Shown here: in pieces, positions 1 to 8,971 of the stretch | How positions within the stretch are numbered: position 1 is the first letter of the stretch | How the letters are laid out: each line of letters starts with the position of its first letter | Notes under the pieces: model-generated | Databases searched by the model: none | Seen by the model: only the letters and a program-made list of their open reading frames with translations | What the model was told of the DNA's origin: nothing | From: Anaerobacillus alkalilacustris | GTDB taxonomy: Bacteria > Bacillota > Bacilli > Bacillales > Anaerobacillaceae | Direction: 5' to 3' | Assembly: GCF_001866005.1 (NCBI RefSeq) | Contig: NZ_MLQR01000029.1 | Location: forward strand, 61,754 to 125,753 | DNA length: 64,000 nucleotides | Translations under genes and position numbers: made by a program

Positions 1-337
1 CACAAAAATAACCTCTTGCCCATAAATGTTGTCCCCAATATTTCTTTTTCAGTTCAGGAAATTGATCCTGGAGTAGCCTAGAGGATCTTCCTTTTAGGTA
101 CTGCATAATTTTACTTGGGGCAAGACTTGGTGGACATGATAACAATAAGTGGATGTGATCTTTTCCAACACTTCCTTGTAAAATGGTGATGCCTCTCGCT
201 TCGCATCCTTGCCTGATTAGCTCTCGTGTTCTTATGGCAATCGGACCATATAATACTTTATATCTGTATTTTATTACCCAGATTACATGATATTTGATAT
301 CATAAACTGCATGACTATTCTTTTTATAGCCGTCCAT
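1..337 (-). CDS. tnpA: IS200/IS605-family TnpA transposase, cut by the window edge
   Basis: The minus-strand frame opens at ATG 337-335 and runs off the left edge, giving about 112 residues. It begins MDGYKKNSHAVYDIKYHVIW, typical of Y1 (HUH) transposases that move single-stranded DNA. The HUH metal-binding motif is visible as DHIHLLL near residues 67-73, and WARGYF near the edge matches the conserved region before the catalytic tyrosine, which lies outside the window. So activity cannot be judged. Upstream at 393-408 is a hairpin of the kind found just inside IS200/IS605 ends. Family assignment is firm; whether the copy is complete is unknown. Confidence 0.85.
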   Translation of the reverse strand, partial: MDGYKKNSHAVYDIKYHVIWVIKYRYKVLYGPIAIRTRELIRQGCEARGITILQGSVGKDHIHLLLSCPPSLAPSKIMQYLKGRSSRLLQDQFPELKKKYWGQHLWARGYFC

Positions 338-432
338 ACTTTTCACCTCACAACTTAAGTATGGACATCGAAGTGTAAGGTTAAAAGCGTATACCGTTTA
401 AAGACGGTGGAGTTAGACCACGCATTTGGAAA
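338..432 (-). mobile_element. Left end of the IS200/IS605 element with subterminal hairpin
   Basis: Between the transposase start and the interrupted gene lies a non-coding end. It contains the short stem-loop ACCGTTTAAAGACGGT (393-408). IS200/IS605 elements have no terminal inverted repeats, do not duplicate the target, and insert beside a short AT-rich target. The interrupted glucosidase reading frame is recognisable up to a TTTAA at about 433-437, which is a plausible target. The exact junction is inferred. Confidence 0.6.
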
Positions 433-683
433 TTAAATCCCATCTCAGCAAATAACTTGATATCTTCTTTATACCTATGGTCAAAATCAATACCAATAAG
501 CTTCATAAGCTTCATATTATCTTCTGTTGGCTCATCTGTTATATCGCCTTTTATCCCCTTTGGTAATGCATCTTGTATCGATAGCCCTTTACCATCTTCA
601 TTATATGCTCCTTCAAATTAGTTAGTAGCTGTAGCTCCTCCCCATAAAAATCCTTCTGGAAACTTAGTTAGATTATTTTTCAT
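433..683 (-). pseudogene. 6-phospho-beta-glucosidase (GH1) N-terminal remnant
   Basis: From ATG 683 the minus strand reads a clear glycoside hydrolase family 1 N-terminus (FPEGFLWGGATATN, then FEGAYNEDGKGLSIQD). Codon 22 is TAA (618-620) exactly where the family has CAA or CAG for the substrate-binding glutamine of the N-Q-F-E-G-A motif. The frame continues as KEDIKLFAEMGF and then stops matching where the IS200 end begins. Intact enzymes are about 460-480 residues, so only about 80 codons survive. Loss of function is certain from the nonsense codon plus truncation. Confidence 0.85.
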
Positions 684-744
684 TATTAATAACTCCTATC
701 TTTTAATATTTAATGACATTGACAAATTTGAAATTACTTACTTT

Positions 745-975
745 CTACATCTTTTTAGCCTCTCCAATTATTAATACTTCCTTACAAATTTCTTGAACTT
801 TAACAATGGGATATACTACTGGTCCAATAGTAAGTACTATTAAGTAAACTAACTCACTTTTTTTCTGTTCATAATTAAACTTACTATGATCTAGACGTTC
901 ACTTACAATTTTCAAGTGAACGCTCTTCTGAAGTAGGATTGTCGCAATGTATTTCCAAAATCGTAAAAACGTCTA
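745..975 (-). pseudogene. Phage-type integrase C-terminal remnant in an open frame
   Basis: The minus strand has an open frame with no start codon upstream. Its first part reads ATILLQKSVHLKIVSERL followed by DHS, closely matching the segment before the catalytic tyrosine in phage-type tyrosine recombinases (usually VSERLGHS). The tyrosine segment that should follow is replaced by unrelated residues ending in a hydrophobic stretch and a stop at 745-747. This is a short relic of an integrated element. The identity of the second half is unknown. Confidence 0.5.
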
Positions 976-1119
976 TTATGTAACTCTGCTTTTTTGTTAT
1001 ACTATCATAACTAGAGGAGAACAGATCAAACAGCTACATCTTTGTTTTTTTCCTGAATGAAACTAATATAGAATTTGTCATATGTATAACTGATTAAATA
1101 CAAATTAAGGGCGATAACG

Positions 1120-1989
1120 ATGATTTTTCAACTTAGCTATTTAGTAGATAATTACATAATAAACGGTTATTTAGCAATACCAAATTGGGTAAATTGTTCA
1201 GCTGAAATTATTTACAAACATTTAAATAAACGATATGATTCCCCCAAACAACTACCTATGCCCAAACAGCTCTCTTTTTCCTTCCAAAAACAAGTAGATC
1301 ATATAGAAACAATACAAATACCTGCCCTTTTGTATTGCCGAGGTGGCATTGGGAACCACGGAAAAGTGAAAATGGAATGGCTAGAACAATTTGCCTCATA
1401 TGGTTATATTGTTTTTGCTCCTACTTACCGTGGGAATGAAGGTTCACAAGGACGGGATGAATTTGGTGGCTCAGATCGTTTCGATACGATTGAAGCCTTT
1501 CATCTTCTTTACTCTCTCCCATTTATTGATAACAAGCGAATTTCGATTATGGGGTTTTCTCGAGGTGCAATAAATGCAACACAAACGGCTATTGCACTAC
1601 CAAATACACACAAGTTAATACTTTGGAGTGGTGTAGCAAGTTTAGCTAACATTTATAAAGAGAGGGTTGAGTTAAGGCGAATGTTAAAACGAGTAATTGG
1701 AACATCTCCACAAAAAGACCTTGATCCTTATCATAGTCGTTCTCCAATTATGATGACTAAGCAAATCCATTGTCCTACACTCATTATACATGGGACAAAT
1801 GATCAACAAGTCCCCTTTCATCACGGGGAAGAATTATTTGAAAGATTACTGCAACATAAAAAAGATGTATCATTTCATCGCTACGATGGATTAGATCATC
1901 ATTTTCCATTATCGATTCATTTATTAGCAAATCAAAGAATGTTTGCATGGATCAATAATAACCTCCCCCATTATAGAGTGTATTCATAA
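1120..1989 (+). CDS. Alpha/beta hydrolase of the prolyl oligopeptidase / dienelactone hydrolase type
   Basis: A 289-residue cytoplasmic hydrolase with the complete serine hydrolase signature. The nucleophile elbow is GFSRG at 145-149 (Ser147), the acid is Asp229 in HGTNDQ, and the base is His260 or His261 in DGLDHHFP. The first 65 residues form an extension ahead of the core beginning ALLYCRGGIG. No signal peptide is present. Family members cleave peptides or small esters; the substrate cannot be read from sequence. The ribosome site is weak (AAGGGCGATAACG before ATG). The gene stands alone between a mobile-element graveyard and spore genes. Confidence 0.8.
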   Translation: MIFQLSYLVDNYIINGYLAIPNWVNCSAEIIYKHLNKRYDSPKQLPMPKQLSFSFQKQVDHIETIQIPALLYCRGGIGNHGKVKMEWLEQFASYGYIVFAPTYRGNEGSQGRDEFGGSDRFDTIEAFHLLYSLPFIDNKRISIMGFSRGAINATQTAIALPNTHKLILWSGVASLANIYKERVELRRMLKRVIGTSPQKDLDPYHSRSPIMMTKQIHCPTLIIHGTNDQQVPFHHGEELFERLLQHKKDVSFHRYDGLDHHFPLSIHLLANQRMFAWINNNLPHYRVYS

Positions 1990-2389
1990 AAGTATTATGT
2001 ATTGAATAAAGTTTGTCCAGTTCGTCTCTGAATTTGAATACTGATAGTCATTTATATTAGCGACGGTCATTCACTTTGAAATTTTTGTAAAATATCAGCG
2101 AGTAACGATCAAATAAAGTTCAAATTGTTATCAAGGTTTCCAATCCAAATAATGCCAGTTAAAATCAATGGGTATCCCATACATTCAGCGGCACCCGTTG
2201 TAATCGTTTCAAACCCCTTCGTAACCTTCCTGTTTAACGTTTGTTTCAACTTTTTTGAATTTAGGAGAAAGTTGCTGAATGAATATACTCGCTCATAAGT
2301 ATTAAATATTTGAAAAACATTTTTAAAGCGAAGTGTGAATACGATAAATATTAATACAGATGAAAAATAAGCTTGGAATGGAGGATTGT
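1990..2389. other. Intergenic region with a possible gene relic
   Basis: No intact gene. On the minus strand, 2109-2225 is open and reads a hydrophobic helix (GYPLILTGIIWIGN) after FETITTGAAE; the frame is lost upstream by an apparent shift. It may be a relic of a small membrane protein, but the family was not recognised. Confidence 0.25.
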
Positions 2390-3244
2390 ATGATACAAAT
2401 ATCGGGGGTCCCGTTTCAACCTAACGAAAATTGGAAGCTGGAAAGTATTGAAAGAGCCATCATTCAACATATGCTGAATGCACCCATCTTATATTCTTTT
2501 TATTCGGAGGATGAATTTTGGTTTGAAATCAAAGTACGAAAAAACATAACCAAAAGTGCAAACGAAATGAACCAAAGTCAAGCTCAGTTTACAACATTTG
2601 AATATGCCCGCTGTAATCCAAATTATTGGCAACTAACAATGGAAGGCGGTTTTTTGTTAAGACCTGATGTGCAACCTGCTGATGCGATTTTGGACATTTA
2701 TCGAAACAGTTCACTCTATGCATTTGAATGTGCAACTGCTGCTGTCATCATCTATTACCACGCCACTTTGTATAGTATTGGCAGCTATTTATTTAATTCT
2801 CTGTTTCAAAATCTTTATCTTTATAGCTGGCATACTGATCCTGACCTTGGAATAATCACCTTTTATTCAAATCATTTTTTACCCGGTGATGTTGTGTATA
2901 TTAATAATCCTGACTTTCATCCCGATACACCGTGGTTTAGAGGCCTTAATGCCGTTCTTCTCAACGATGGTAATTTTTTTGGACATGGATTTTCCATAAG
3001 GACTATGGAACAAATCATTCAAATTCTCAATGAATATAGAAAACCGGGCAGTCAGCAAACAGCGTATTTGACAAATTTAGTAACAAGGCCTTCTTTTAAC
3101 TATTTAGGCAGCTTGGTAAGTCAGCAAACTAGTCGTAGAGCATACAAAATGCAATATCCTATTGTACACCATAATAAATGTTCCATATCATATGTACATT
3201 ATCTATATTATCTCTCTAATGGAATTAATAAGAAAGATAAATAA
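2390..3244 (+). CDS. tgl: Protein-glutamine gamma-glutamyltransferase Tgl (spore coat transglutaminase)
   Basis: Tgl forms isopeptide bonds between glutamine and lysine side chains of spore coat proteins. The start is taken at ATG 2390, because GGAATGGAGG lies at the right distance, giving 284 residues; an ATG ten codons upstream has no ribosome site. The catalytic cysteine is in YAFECATA (Cys114), with the histidine in NFFGHGFSI (His199) and an acidic partner in the FHPDTPWFRG region, as in B. subtilis Tgl (Cys116, Glu187, His200). The length is somewhat over the usual 245, with a C-terminal extension of about 35 residues. The next gene also encodes a spore peptide. Expression in the mother cell is expected from the family. 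Confidence 0.9.
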   Translation: MIQISGVPFQPNENWKLESIERAIIQHMLNAPILYSFYSEDEFWFEIKVRKNITKSANEMNQSQAQFTTFEYARCNPNYWQLTMEGGFLLRPDVQPADAILDIYRNSSLYAFECATAAVIIYYHATLYSIGSYLFNSLFQNLYLYSWHTDPDLGIITFYSNHFLPGDVVYINNPDFHPDTPWFRGLNAVLLNDGNFFGHGFSIRTMEQIIQILNEYRKPGSQQTAYLTNLVTRPSFNYLGSLVSQQTSRRAYKMQYPIVHHNKCSISYVHYLYYLSNGINKKDK

Positions 3245-3407
3245 TGATGAAAATATTTTACCATTGGCATGTGCCTATTATATTACTTATTAGATTCTCG
3301 TATAATCCATTACACTTACCCATTTTTTGTATAGACGGGCTCCAATTTCATCTCTTGGAGTAATATATAGGTATAAACATACTTACACAACGAAGGGAGG
3401 TGTGAAA

Positions 3408-3605
3408 ATGTATTCTAACGTAAACGCACCACCGACTCTCGGAGCAAATATTCCTCCAAATATTCCTCCTATGCCTACCTATACCGCTCCTGTTTATGGT
3501 TATGGTTATGGCTATACCAGACCTACTCATCAGATTAATTATTTCACCTTAATTGTAGTATTGTTTATCTTATTAGTCATTGTAGGTGCAAGTTATTTCA
3601 ACTAA
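3408..3605 (+). CDS. YjcZ-family small sporulation membrane peptide
   Basis: A 65-residue peptide starting at ATG 3408 behind a strong GAAGGGAGG site. The N-terminal half is low-complexity, rich in Pro, Asn, Gly and Tyr (NIPPNIPP, YGYGYGY). The C-terminus is a single membrane segment, FTLIVVLFILLVIVGASYF, the hallmark of the YjcZ/YhjA-like family found in spores of Bacillaceae. Members are usually 30-50 residues, so the Pro/Tyr-rich head is long. A terminator follows directly. Its function in the spore is unknown. Confidence 0.75.
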   Translation: MYSNVNAPPTLGANIPPNIPPMPTYTAPVYGYGYGYTRPTHQINYFTLIVVLFILLVIVGASYFN

Positions 3606-3630
3606 AAACTAACTTAATCACGCTTGCTTA

Positions 3631-3672
3631 AAAAATTCCTGTGCGGTATACACTCGTACAGGAATTTTTTTT
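3631..3672 (+). terminator. Rho-independent terminator after the YjcZ-like gene
   Basis: The stem AAATTCCTGT pairs with ACAGGAATTT around a short loop, followed by a run of eight T on the plus strand. Confidence 0.85.
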
Positions 3673-3885
3673 GTTTGAAAAAGATAACGTCGTTTACCGT
3701 TAGTCTAACTCCTTTAATATTATAGTAACCTTTAGATATTACTTCTTTACTTACCTATTCAGCTGAGGCCTATCGTGAAAATGTATAAGGCTAATAATAT
3801 TGAAATTAAATAGTCGATGAAAGTACGAGTTACTCATCAATTTCTTATATTCAGATACAAAGATGCTATAGGATGTTTACATAGT

Positions 3886-3945
3886 AAAAAAGTGCCTATC
3901 CCCTTATTCAGTTAATACTTAACTGACTTGGGAAGGACAGACACT
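3886..3945 (-). terminator. Terminator of the DUF4317 gene
   Basis: On the minus strand AGTGTCTGTCC pairs with GGATAGGCACT, an inner CAGTTA/TAACTG stem lies inside, and six T follow. It sits just downstream of the DUF4317 stop codon. Confidence 0.7.
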
Positions 3946-3966
3946 CTAAATCGAATTTACTTAATA

Positions 3967-5145
3967 TTAATTTCTTTTTTCACCAAAAGCTTCCGGAATC
4001 ATCGTGAACCCATCAATCACGGTATCCTCTTCTACTTCGATCATCAAATACCGTTTACCCTCAAAGTTGATCTGTCGGACAAACCTTAAATCCTGTGGAC
4101 TAATCGAAACGTTCGCAACCTTCGTTTCGATTTTTATTGATTTGGAAGTATACTTTGGCACGATGTTACTAGCCTTTATTTCATAGTTGTTGTCATCGAT
4201 TACTTTCTGAAAAGCGGCTTCCACTTGTTCCGTCTGAATATCTGTTATGCCGCTATGCTTTAATATACGTTGCACATCTTTGTAATCTAATTTAGGCGCT
4301 TCTTCTTCCTCATTCTCTTCAATAACACGGTTAATTTCTTCATATACATTGGAAAGGGTCGCTGTATTAAGCTGATCTCTTGTCACATCTTTCACGATTT
4401 CTTCAAAAACAACTTTGTCATCCTTTGCCGTCAGCGTCTCTTCGCCATTTAAGACTTCTTCAATGAAATGATGATCAGGCTCATTTACTTTCCCTGCCGA
4501 ATATAAAATGCGGTTCACATCAGTCGCATTATCGGTAAAACACGGAAAGAGAAAACCGCCGATTGGAGAGTTGAGGTTGATGATCGGATCAACGACAATA
4601 TTATACTTAAATTCTTTGATCAAATAGTCAAAAAGCAATTCTTTCTTTGGCTCTTGTGTACTATTAATAGTACATAAAATAAACGGATGGGTATAAACGG
4701 AATCTCGATCACTTTCCTCTGTCTCATCATTTCTCCGTTTCGCAGGCTTAAAATATTCCCCTCGAATAAAGGTAATGACGATATCCATATCATATTGCCG
4801 ACTTTTAAGCATTTTGTCTACGATCTGAAGCATTTGCTCTTTCCAGTTTTCCACATCGTCGCTCAATAATCCTTGATGCAATATAAGCTGGCTACTGTCA
4901 ACTGCATTCCGTTGAAACTTTAGTTCAAATAATTTCTCGTCTAATTGGCCACCTAGTATTTTTTTGAAATTATTAAAGAATAACTCTTGTTGATCCTGAT
5001 CTAGCATTTCAAAGGGCTGACTTTGATGATGGTAGATTTCACTGGATTCTTTCATTACATAAACAGTAAACATATCACTGATTTTCAGTAAGTTATTATC
5101 TGCTTTAAATTGTCTACGAATATGTGCGATGTCTTTTTTATTCAT
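3967..5145 (-). CDS. DUF4317 domain protein
   Basis: A 392-residue soluble protein of the DUF4317 family, widespread in Bacillota and without an established function. The N-terminus MNKKDIAHIRRQFK followed by LLKISDMFTVYVMKE and SSEIYHHQSQPF is the family signature. The start is set at ATG 5145 because AGGAGTGG precedes it; an earlier in-frame start seven codons upstream overlaps that site. No signal peptide or membrane segment. An acidic linker (EENEEEEAP) splits the protein at about residues 280-290 and a beta-rich C-terminal domain follows. The gene is monocistronic with its own terminator. Confidence 0.8.
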   Translation of the reverse strand: MNKKDIAHIRRQFKADNNLLKISDMFTVYVMKESSEIYHHQSQPFEMLDQDQQELFFNNFKKILGGQLDEKLFELKFQRNAVDSSQLILHQGLLSDDVENWKEQMLQIVDKMLKSRQYDMDIVITFIRGEYFKPAKRRNDETEESDRDSVYTHPFILCTINSTQEPKKELLFDYLIKEFKYNIVVDPIINLNSPIGGFLFPCFTDNATDVNRILYSAGKVNEPDHHFIEEVLNGEETLTAKDDKVVFEEIVKDVTRDQLNTATLSNVYEEINRVIEENEEEEAPKLDYKDVQRILKHSGITDIQTEQVEAAFQKVIDDNNYEIKASNIVPKYTSKSIKIETKVANVSISPQDLRFVRQINFEGKRYLMIEVEEDTVIDGFTMIPEAFGEKRN

Positions 5146-5659
5146 TCCTAAATTCCACTCCTGCACTTTTTTGATTTATCACTATGAGAATTATAAAATG
5201 CTATTATTATACAGTGGGGAGCAAATCATCTCTATTCGATTTATTCCCCACCATTTGAAGTTTTCTATTATTTTAACATAAGGATAACAACTCATTGAAT
5301 ATCCACCTTATCACTTTTCTCTTCCTCAATTCTTGCGTATCTTTAGTATCCTACTACTTTTATTATATACATGGTAATAAAGTTAAAAATACGCCAAGTT
5401 CAATCTGTATTTAGTTGGAAAATATCGGAAATTCCTTTCCCGTTGCTACTATTAATACAATAATGGATATGCGTCAATCGCCTATCACGATTGGGTATCT
5501 GCCCTCATTCTAGTTATTTTCTGGATATTCACTATTTACATTACAATTCTCTACTAGAAGAACAGACATGCGGACTTCTTTTTAGAATAGCGCATGTTTG
5601 GAAGATAAACATTTACTTGTTTACATATCACGGTCCTAATGTTAGGTTTCAGTAAAATA
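5146..5659. other. Intergenic region without recognisable content
   Basis: AT-rich spacer holding the promoter side of the DUF4317 gene and the 3' side of the MsrA-like gene. No coding frame, RNA fold or repeat was recognised. Confidence 0.5.
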
Positions 5660-6028
5660 TTAGTTTAATCTCCTCCAAGTATTAATTTGTTCCCATACAG
5701 GAGTAATTTCTGTAATAACTTCATCCTTAACTATATGTTTTAGTTCATTTTTCTTTTGTTTAGCTTCTGCTAATTGATTAATATTAGAAAAAAAGATGAA
5801 TGATTGATTTTGTAATTGCTGACCTACTCTAGTTGTTGGATCATGTAAGTCAAAAAACAATTCTAATAATTCCTTATAAGATACTTTCCAGGGATCAAAC
5901 CAAATATCTACTATATCTACGTTTGCCTCTTTTATATGTCCTATTTGAACATATTCAATACCACGAACAACTGTAATAAATGCTTCATAACTAAAAAATT
6001 CGCTTGCACCAAACACTGCTCTTTCCAT
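5660..6028 (-). CDS. Cysteine-free MsrA-like protein controlled by a SAM riboswitch
   Basis: A 122-residue protein colinear with peptide methionine sulfoxide reductase A. AVFGASEFFSYEAF matches the active-site strand (family GCFWG, with the catalytic Cys). VDIVDIWFDPWKVSYKELLE and LFFDLHDPTT match the conserved core, and EVITEITPVW matches the C-terminal part. The catalytic Cys is replaced by Ala (GAS) and there is no cysteine anywhere, so it cannot act by the MsrA mechanism. The segment around PTYEEVCSGxTGHAE is also missing, which explains the short length (MsrA is usually 150-180). The reading frame is intact and sits directly behind an S-box leader, so it is probably expressed when methionine or SAM is low. 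It may bind methionine sulfoxide or act as a regulator; that is inference. Confidence 0.7.
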   Translation of the reverse strand: MERAVFGASEFFSYEAFITVVRGIEYVQIGHIKEANVDIVDIWFDPWKVSYKELLELFFDLHDPTTRVGQQLQNQSFIFFSNINQLAEAKQKKNELKHIVKDEVITEITPVWEQINTWRRLN

Positions 6029-6067
6029 TATTTTCGCTCCTTTGAGCGATAAGCCTTCTATCCGATC

Positions 6068-6233
6068 AAAAAACCTCTCTTTGAATTAAAGAGAGGTTAG
6101 TATGATTACAAACACTCCTCTCATCTTTCAAAGGTTAATACCTTTGCAGGAATTAGCACCGTTCAAGTCAAAATTTGACTTGATGGTTGCCGGGTTTCAT
6201 AGGGCCTGTCCCTCTACCACTCTGGATAAGAAG
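6068..6233 (-). promoter_or_regulatory. SAM-I (S-box) riboswitch with expression-platform terminator
   Basis: On the minus strand the leader shows the S-box core in order: CTTATCCAGAGTGGTAGAGG, GGACAGGCCCTATGAAACCC, GGCAACC, CGGTGCTAATTCC, and the closing strand GATGAGAGG at about 6118-6126. A terminator hairpin follows at 6068-6098 (AACCTCTCTTT pairing with AAAGAGAGGTT, then T6), about 40 bases before the MsrA-like start. Binding of S-adenosylmethionine is expected to stabilise termination, so the gene is on when SAM is scarce. Confidence 0.95.
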
Positions 6234-6720
6234 TTTATCGCTATTTATTTTTTATTTAACAACTTTATTGTTATTAAGAATAACAACCTCTCACCTAAAA
6301 TTCAAGCATTATTTTAAAAATAATGAAAAAAGTTCCACTATGATTATTGGACTGAAAAAAAACAAGTGTTAATCATAGTGGTATTCAGTTCACGTTTTCA
6401 CTCATGCTCTACTCACAAAAAACAAAAACAACAGATGACTTAAACTAAACTAGGGTGACATTGATCTTTATCTTATCGCTGAAGCTTTGATAAGAATTAA
6501 AGCTTCAAATTCCTAAAATACTTTTCAATTTTGACCTTAAAGTTCATGGAATTTGCTATCTTTGGTGGGTTCGCTTCCTTACAGTCCTACCAAAGAAGAC
6601 AAAAAATTATCTTTTCTATTTGACAAACTAGTTTAATAGCTATTATTTTTTTAAAAAGTGATGTGAAATTGTCTCATTTTAATTGTTCTTATTAATATTT
6701 TTTTTAAAATATTTAACATG
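6234..6720. other. Non-coding region with two inverted repeats
   Basis: No gene. A perfect 12-base inverted repeat, CCACTATGATTA (6335-6346) and TAATCATAGTGG (6370-6381), flanks 23 bases. A second stem-loop lies at about 6560-6598, where TCTTTGGTGGG pairs with CCTACCAAAGA. The first could be the end of a decayed mobile element; the second was not matched to a known RNA. Confidence 0.5.
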
Positions 6721-7302
6721 TCATAATTTCTTCATCATTAAACCTAAGCATTGCTTAGCAAAATTGTCTGCAGCTTTTTCATGTGGAATATTCCGATACT
6801 TTTTCTTTTCTTTATAGGTGTTTCCTTGTTTCATTTCTGACACAAAGCGTTTGTAATAGTATTCTCCCTTGTCGAAATAATCAAATAAGCGATCACGTTT
6901 TTCAGTACCGTTGCCTCCAACTAGACCATGGAAAAGATGTCCAACTTCATGGAGGCAAACAAATGCGGCATATTCAAAACAAGTAACATCACTTTCATTC
7001 ATTTCAAGAACATATTCCTTATTTTTATAGTCTTCAGCAATTGCCATAATGTTTAAGTAGATGACTGCTTGAAATCGATCATCATCATAAACTCCCAATT
7101 CACCAGGGAAATTGATTGGTTCATCTGTTATATTAAATACAATATCTTCGACTACTTTTTTATAAATTGAATTATCCAACCAGTGTATTGTAGCATGAAT
7201 ACCATTAAAAGCATCTATCATATGAAGCTTTGAAACACCAAATTTGTATTTAATATGCTCCTCTACTCCATCTAAATAATCTATCATTTCGATAATTCTC
7301 AT
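6721..7302 (-). CDS. Small zinc metallopeptidase-like protein (HEXXH)
   Basis: A 193-residue soluble protein with a zincin motif HEVGH (His118, Glu119, His122) and a downstream HEKAADNFA (Glu175), the usual third-ligand helix of IrrE/ImmA-like and related minigluzincins. The start is set at ATG 7302, where AAGGATG lies nine bases upstream; the first ATG ten codons earlier has no such site. No signal peptide. There is no adjacent Xre-type repressor, which argues against a standard phage ImmA-ImmR pair. Substrate unknown. It is flanked by non-coding DNA, as in an accessory island. Confidence 0.65.
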   Translation of the reverse strand: MRIIEMIDYLDGVEEHIKYKFGVSKLHMIDAFNGIHATIHWLDNSIYKKVVEDIVFNITDEPINFPGELGVYDDDRFQAVIYLNIMAIAEDYKNKEYVLEMNESDVTCFEYAAFVCLHEVGHLFHGLVGGNGTEKRDRLFDYFDKGEYYYKRFVSEMKQGNTYKEKKKYRNIPHEKAADNFAKQCLGLMMKKL

Positions 7303-7787
7303 CGTAGAACACATCCTTGTTTTTAAAAACAAAAATAAGAATTTCTTAGATAAATCATTTTGTAGCTCATTAAATATCTTCTTATAAAATGATATTCACA
7401 AATAATCTACTTATGTATTTACAACATAAAGATTAGTTAATTAAGTGAAAATCTACCTTCACTTAAACAGCTTTCTAATGTTTAAAATTACATACGAATA
7501 TCAGTCTCTTATGAACAACTGGAAAAATACAGAATTTTAAAACCTTAACTTCTTATTTCAGGTCACAAACACCCCATTTGCCTCAATACCAATCTTTTCC
7601 AAACTGAATTCTAACAATGATACTACCCACCAAATCAAAGATTTTATATTATTAAAGTTTTTCTGTTTTAAATTTTTTGGGTATTAGCACTTTTATAGAG
7701 TTTATAAATATATCTAGAGTGACACAACATTTTTATCGCTATACAACATTATTTGAAAACTCAAAAAAAGTTTTGAGGAGGGATAAA
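7303..7787. other. Intergenic region upstream of the ZIP transporter
   Basis: AT-rich spacer between divergent genes. A minus-strand open stretch at about 7558-7645 (ending KIGIEANGVFVT) could be a gene relic but was not identified. No known regulatory RNA was recognised. Confidence 0.3.
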
Positions 7788-8603
7788 ATGTTAGAGATGT
7801 TTATAAGCCTCGATCCCGTGGTTCAAGCACTTATTGGGACATTATTCACTTGGGGAATGACTGCACTTGGTGCGGCATTAGTATTTACAAGTAAAGGGGT
7901 AAATCAAAAATTTTTAGACTGTATGTTAGGATTTGCTGGCGGAGTAATGATTGCGGCAAGTTATTGGTCACTTCTTGCCCCTGCAATCGAAATGGGGGAA
8001 GGAAATGCTCTACCCTCTTGGGTTCCAGCAGCTGTCGGTTTTTTATTAGGTGGGGTATTTTTATTAATGGTGGATAAAATTCTGCCACACCTTCACCCTA
8101 ACCTACCGATTGGAAGTGCCGAGGGGATTAATCCGAATAAACGGAAACGAAGTACCTTACTTTTTCTGGCGATCACTTTGCATAACATTCCGGAAGGATT
8201 AGCAATAGGTGTTGCCTTCGGAGCGGTTGCTGCAGGGTATCCGTCAGCCTCAATTATGGGTGCAATTGCATTAGCGATCGGAATCGGAATCCAAAACTTC
8301 CCAGAGGGGGTAGCAGTATCTATGCCTCTCCGTCGGGATGGAATGTCACGTCGGAAAAGTTTTTTTTACGGACAGTTTTCAGGAGCTGTCGAGCCAATTT
8401 CAGCTGTGATTGGTGCCTTAGCTGTAGTATTTATTGAACCACTACTGCCTTATGCATTGAGCTTTGCTGCAGGTGCTATGATTTTTGTCGTGGCTGAAGA
8501 AGTAATACCTGGGTCACATGAAAATGGAAATTCAGATTTGGCTTCAATGAGTTTAATGGTCGGTTTTGCAGTAATGATGATTCTTGATGTTGCATTAGGA
8601 TGA
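7788..8603 (+). CDS. ZIP-family divalent metal transporter
   Basis: A 271-residue inner-membrane transporter with about eight hydrophobic segments. The two metal-binding helices carry [10 protein letters not shown] (132-141) and [10 protein letters not shown] (169-178), diagnostic of ZIP/ZupT proteins, which import Zn, Fe or Mn. The loop between TM3 and TM4 holds HLHPNLP, a likely histidine metal-entry site. The start is ATG 7788 behind GAGGAGGG; 37 codons of open frame upstream are not translated in this reading. A family A repeat begins 13 bases after the stop and no ordinary terminator lies between. Confidence 0.88.
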   Translation: MLEMFISLDPVVQALIGTLFTWGMTALGAALVFTSKGVNQKFLDCMLGFAGGVMIAASYWSLLAPAIEMGEGNALPSWVPAAVGFLLGGVFLLMVDKILPHLHPNLPIGSAEGINPNKRKRSTLLFLAITLHNIPEGLAIGVAFGAVAAGYPSASIMGAIALAIGIGIQNFPEGVAVSMPLRRDGMSRRKSFFYGQFSGAVEPISAVIGALAVVFIEPLLPYALSFAAGAMIFVVAEEVIPGSHENGNSDLASMSLMVGFAVMMILDVALG

Positions 8604-8615
8604 TTGTTTCAAACA

Positions 8616-8966
8616 AGAAAAGCGCAAGCGCCTTGGTCACGAGCAGCTGCTCCTGTGCCACTCCGTTTGCTCGAGAGCAAAGCCGCTTCGTAGTAATTCA
8701 AGTAGTAGCTTCACTGGGGCGGCCTTTGACAGAAGCCGCTCTTTGGCTTCTTATGTGCTTTTAGCGTCTTCTAGCATAGCTTTGAAGTATGCTTCCTCGA
8801 AGCAGTGTTTTGTGCGACGAGTAATCGCAGGAGCAAAGTAGCATGGAGCATATTCAAGAAGTAATCCAAGAAGACATTGAAGTCAGTAACTTGACTAAAG
8901 TGACCGAGCTCGTAGGCTGCTTGCGCTAGACAGTTTTCAAGTTAGAAATGTATAAATTCTGATTAT
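8616..8966 (+). repeat. Repeat family A, copy 1 (longest)
   Basis: Begins AGAAAAGCGCAAGCGCC and ends with TAGACAGTTTTCAAGTTAGA and ATGTATAAATTCTGATT. The left end pairs with GGCTGCTTGCGC near the right end. Contains AGGAG followed by a 28-codon frame from ATG 8843 (MEHIQEVIQE, then DIEVSNLTKV) ending LRstop. It carries about 60 bp of extra sequence in its left third compared with other copies. Confidence 0.85.
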
Positions 8967-8971
8967 GTAAA

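Noticed and set aside
6721-7302. ImmA-type protease of an integrative element
   Set aside because: The HEXXH motif would fit, but no ImmR/Xre repressor, integrase or attachment site is adjacent; only the generic zincin call is kept.
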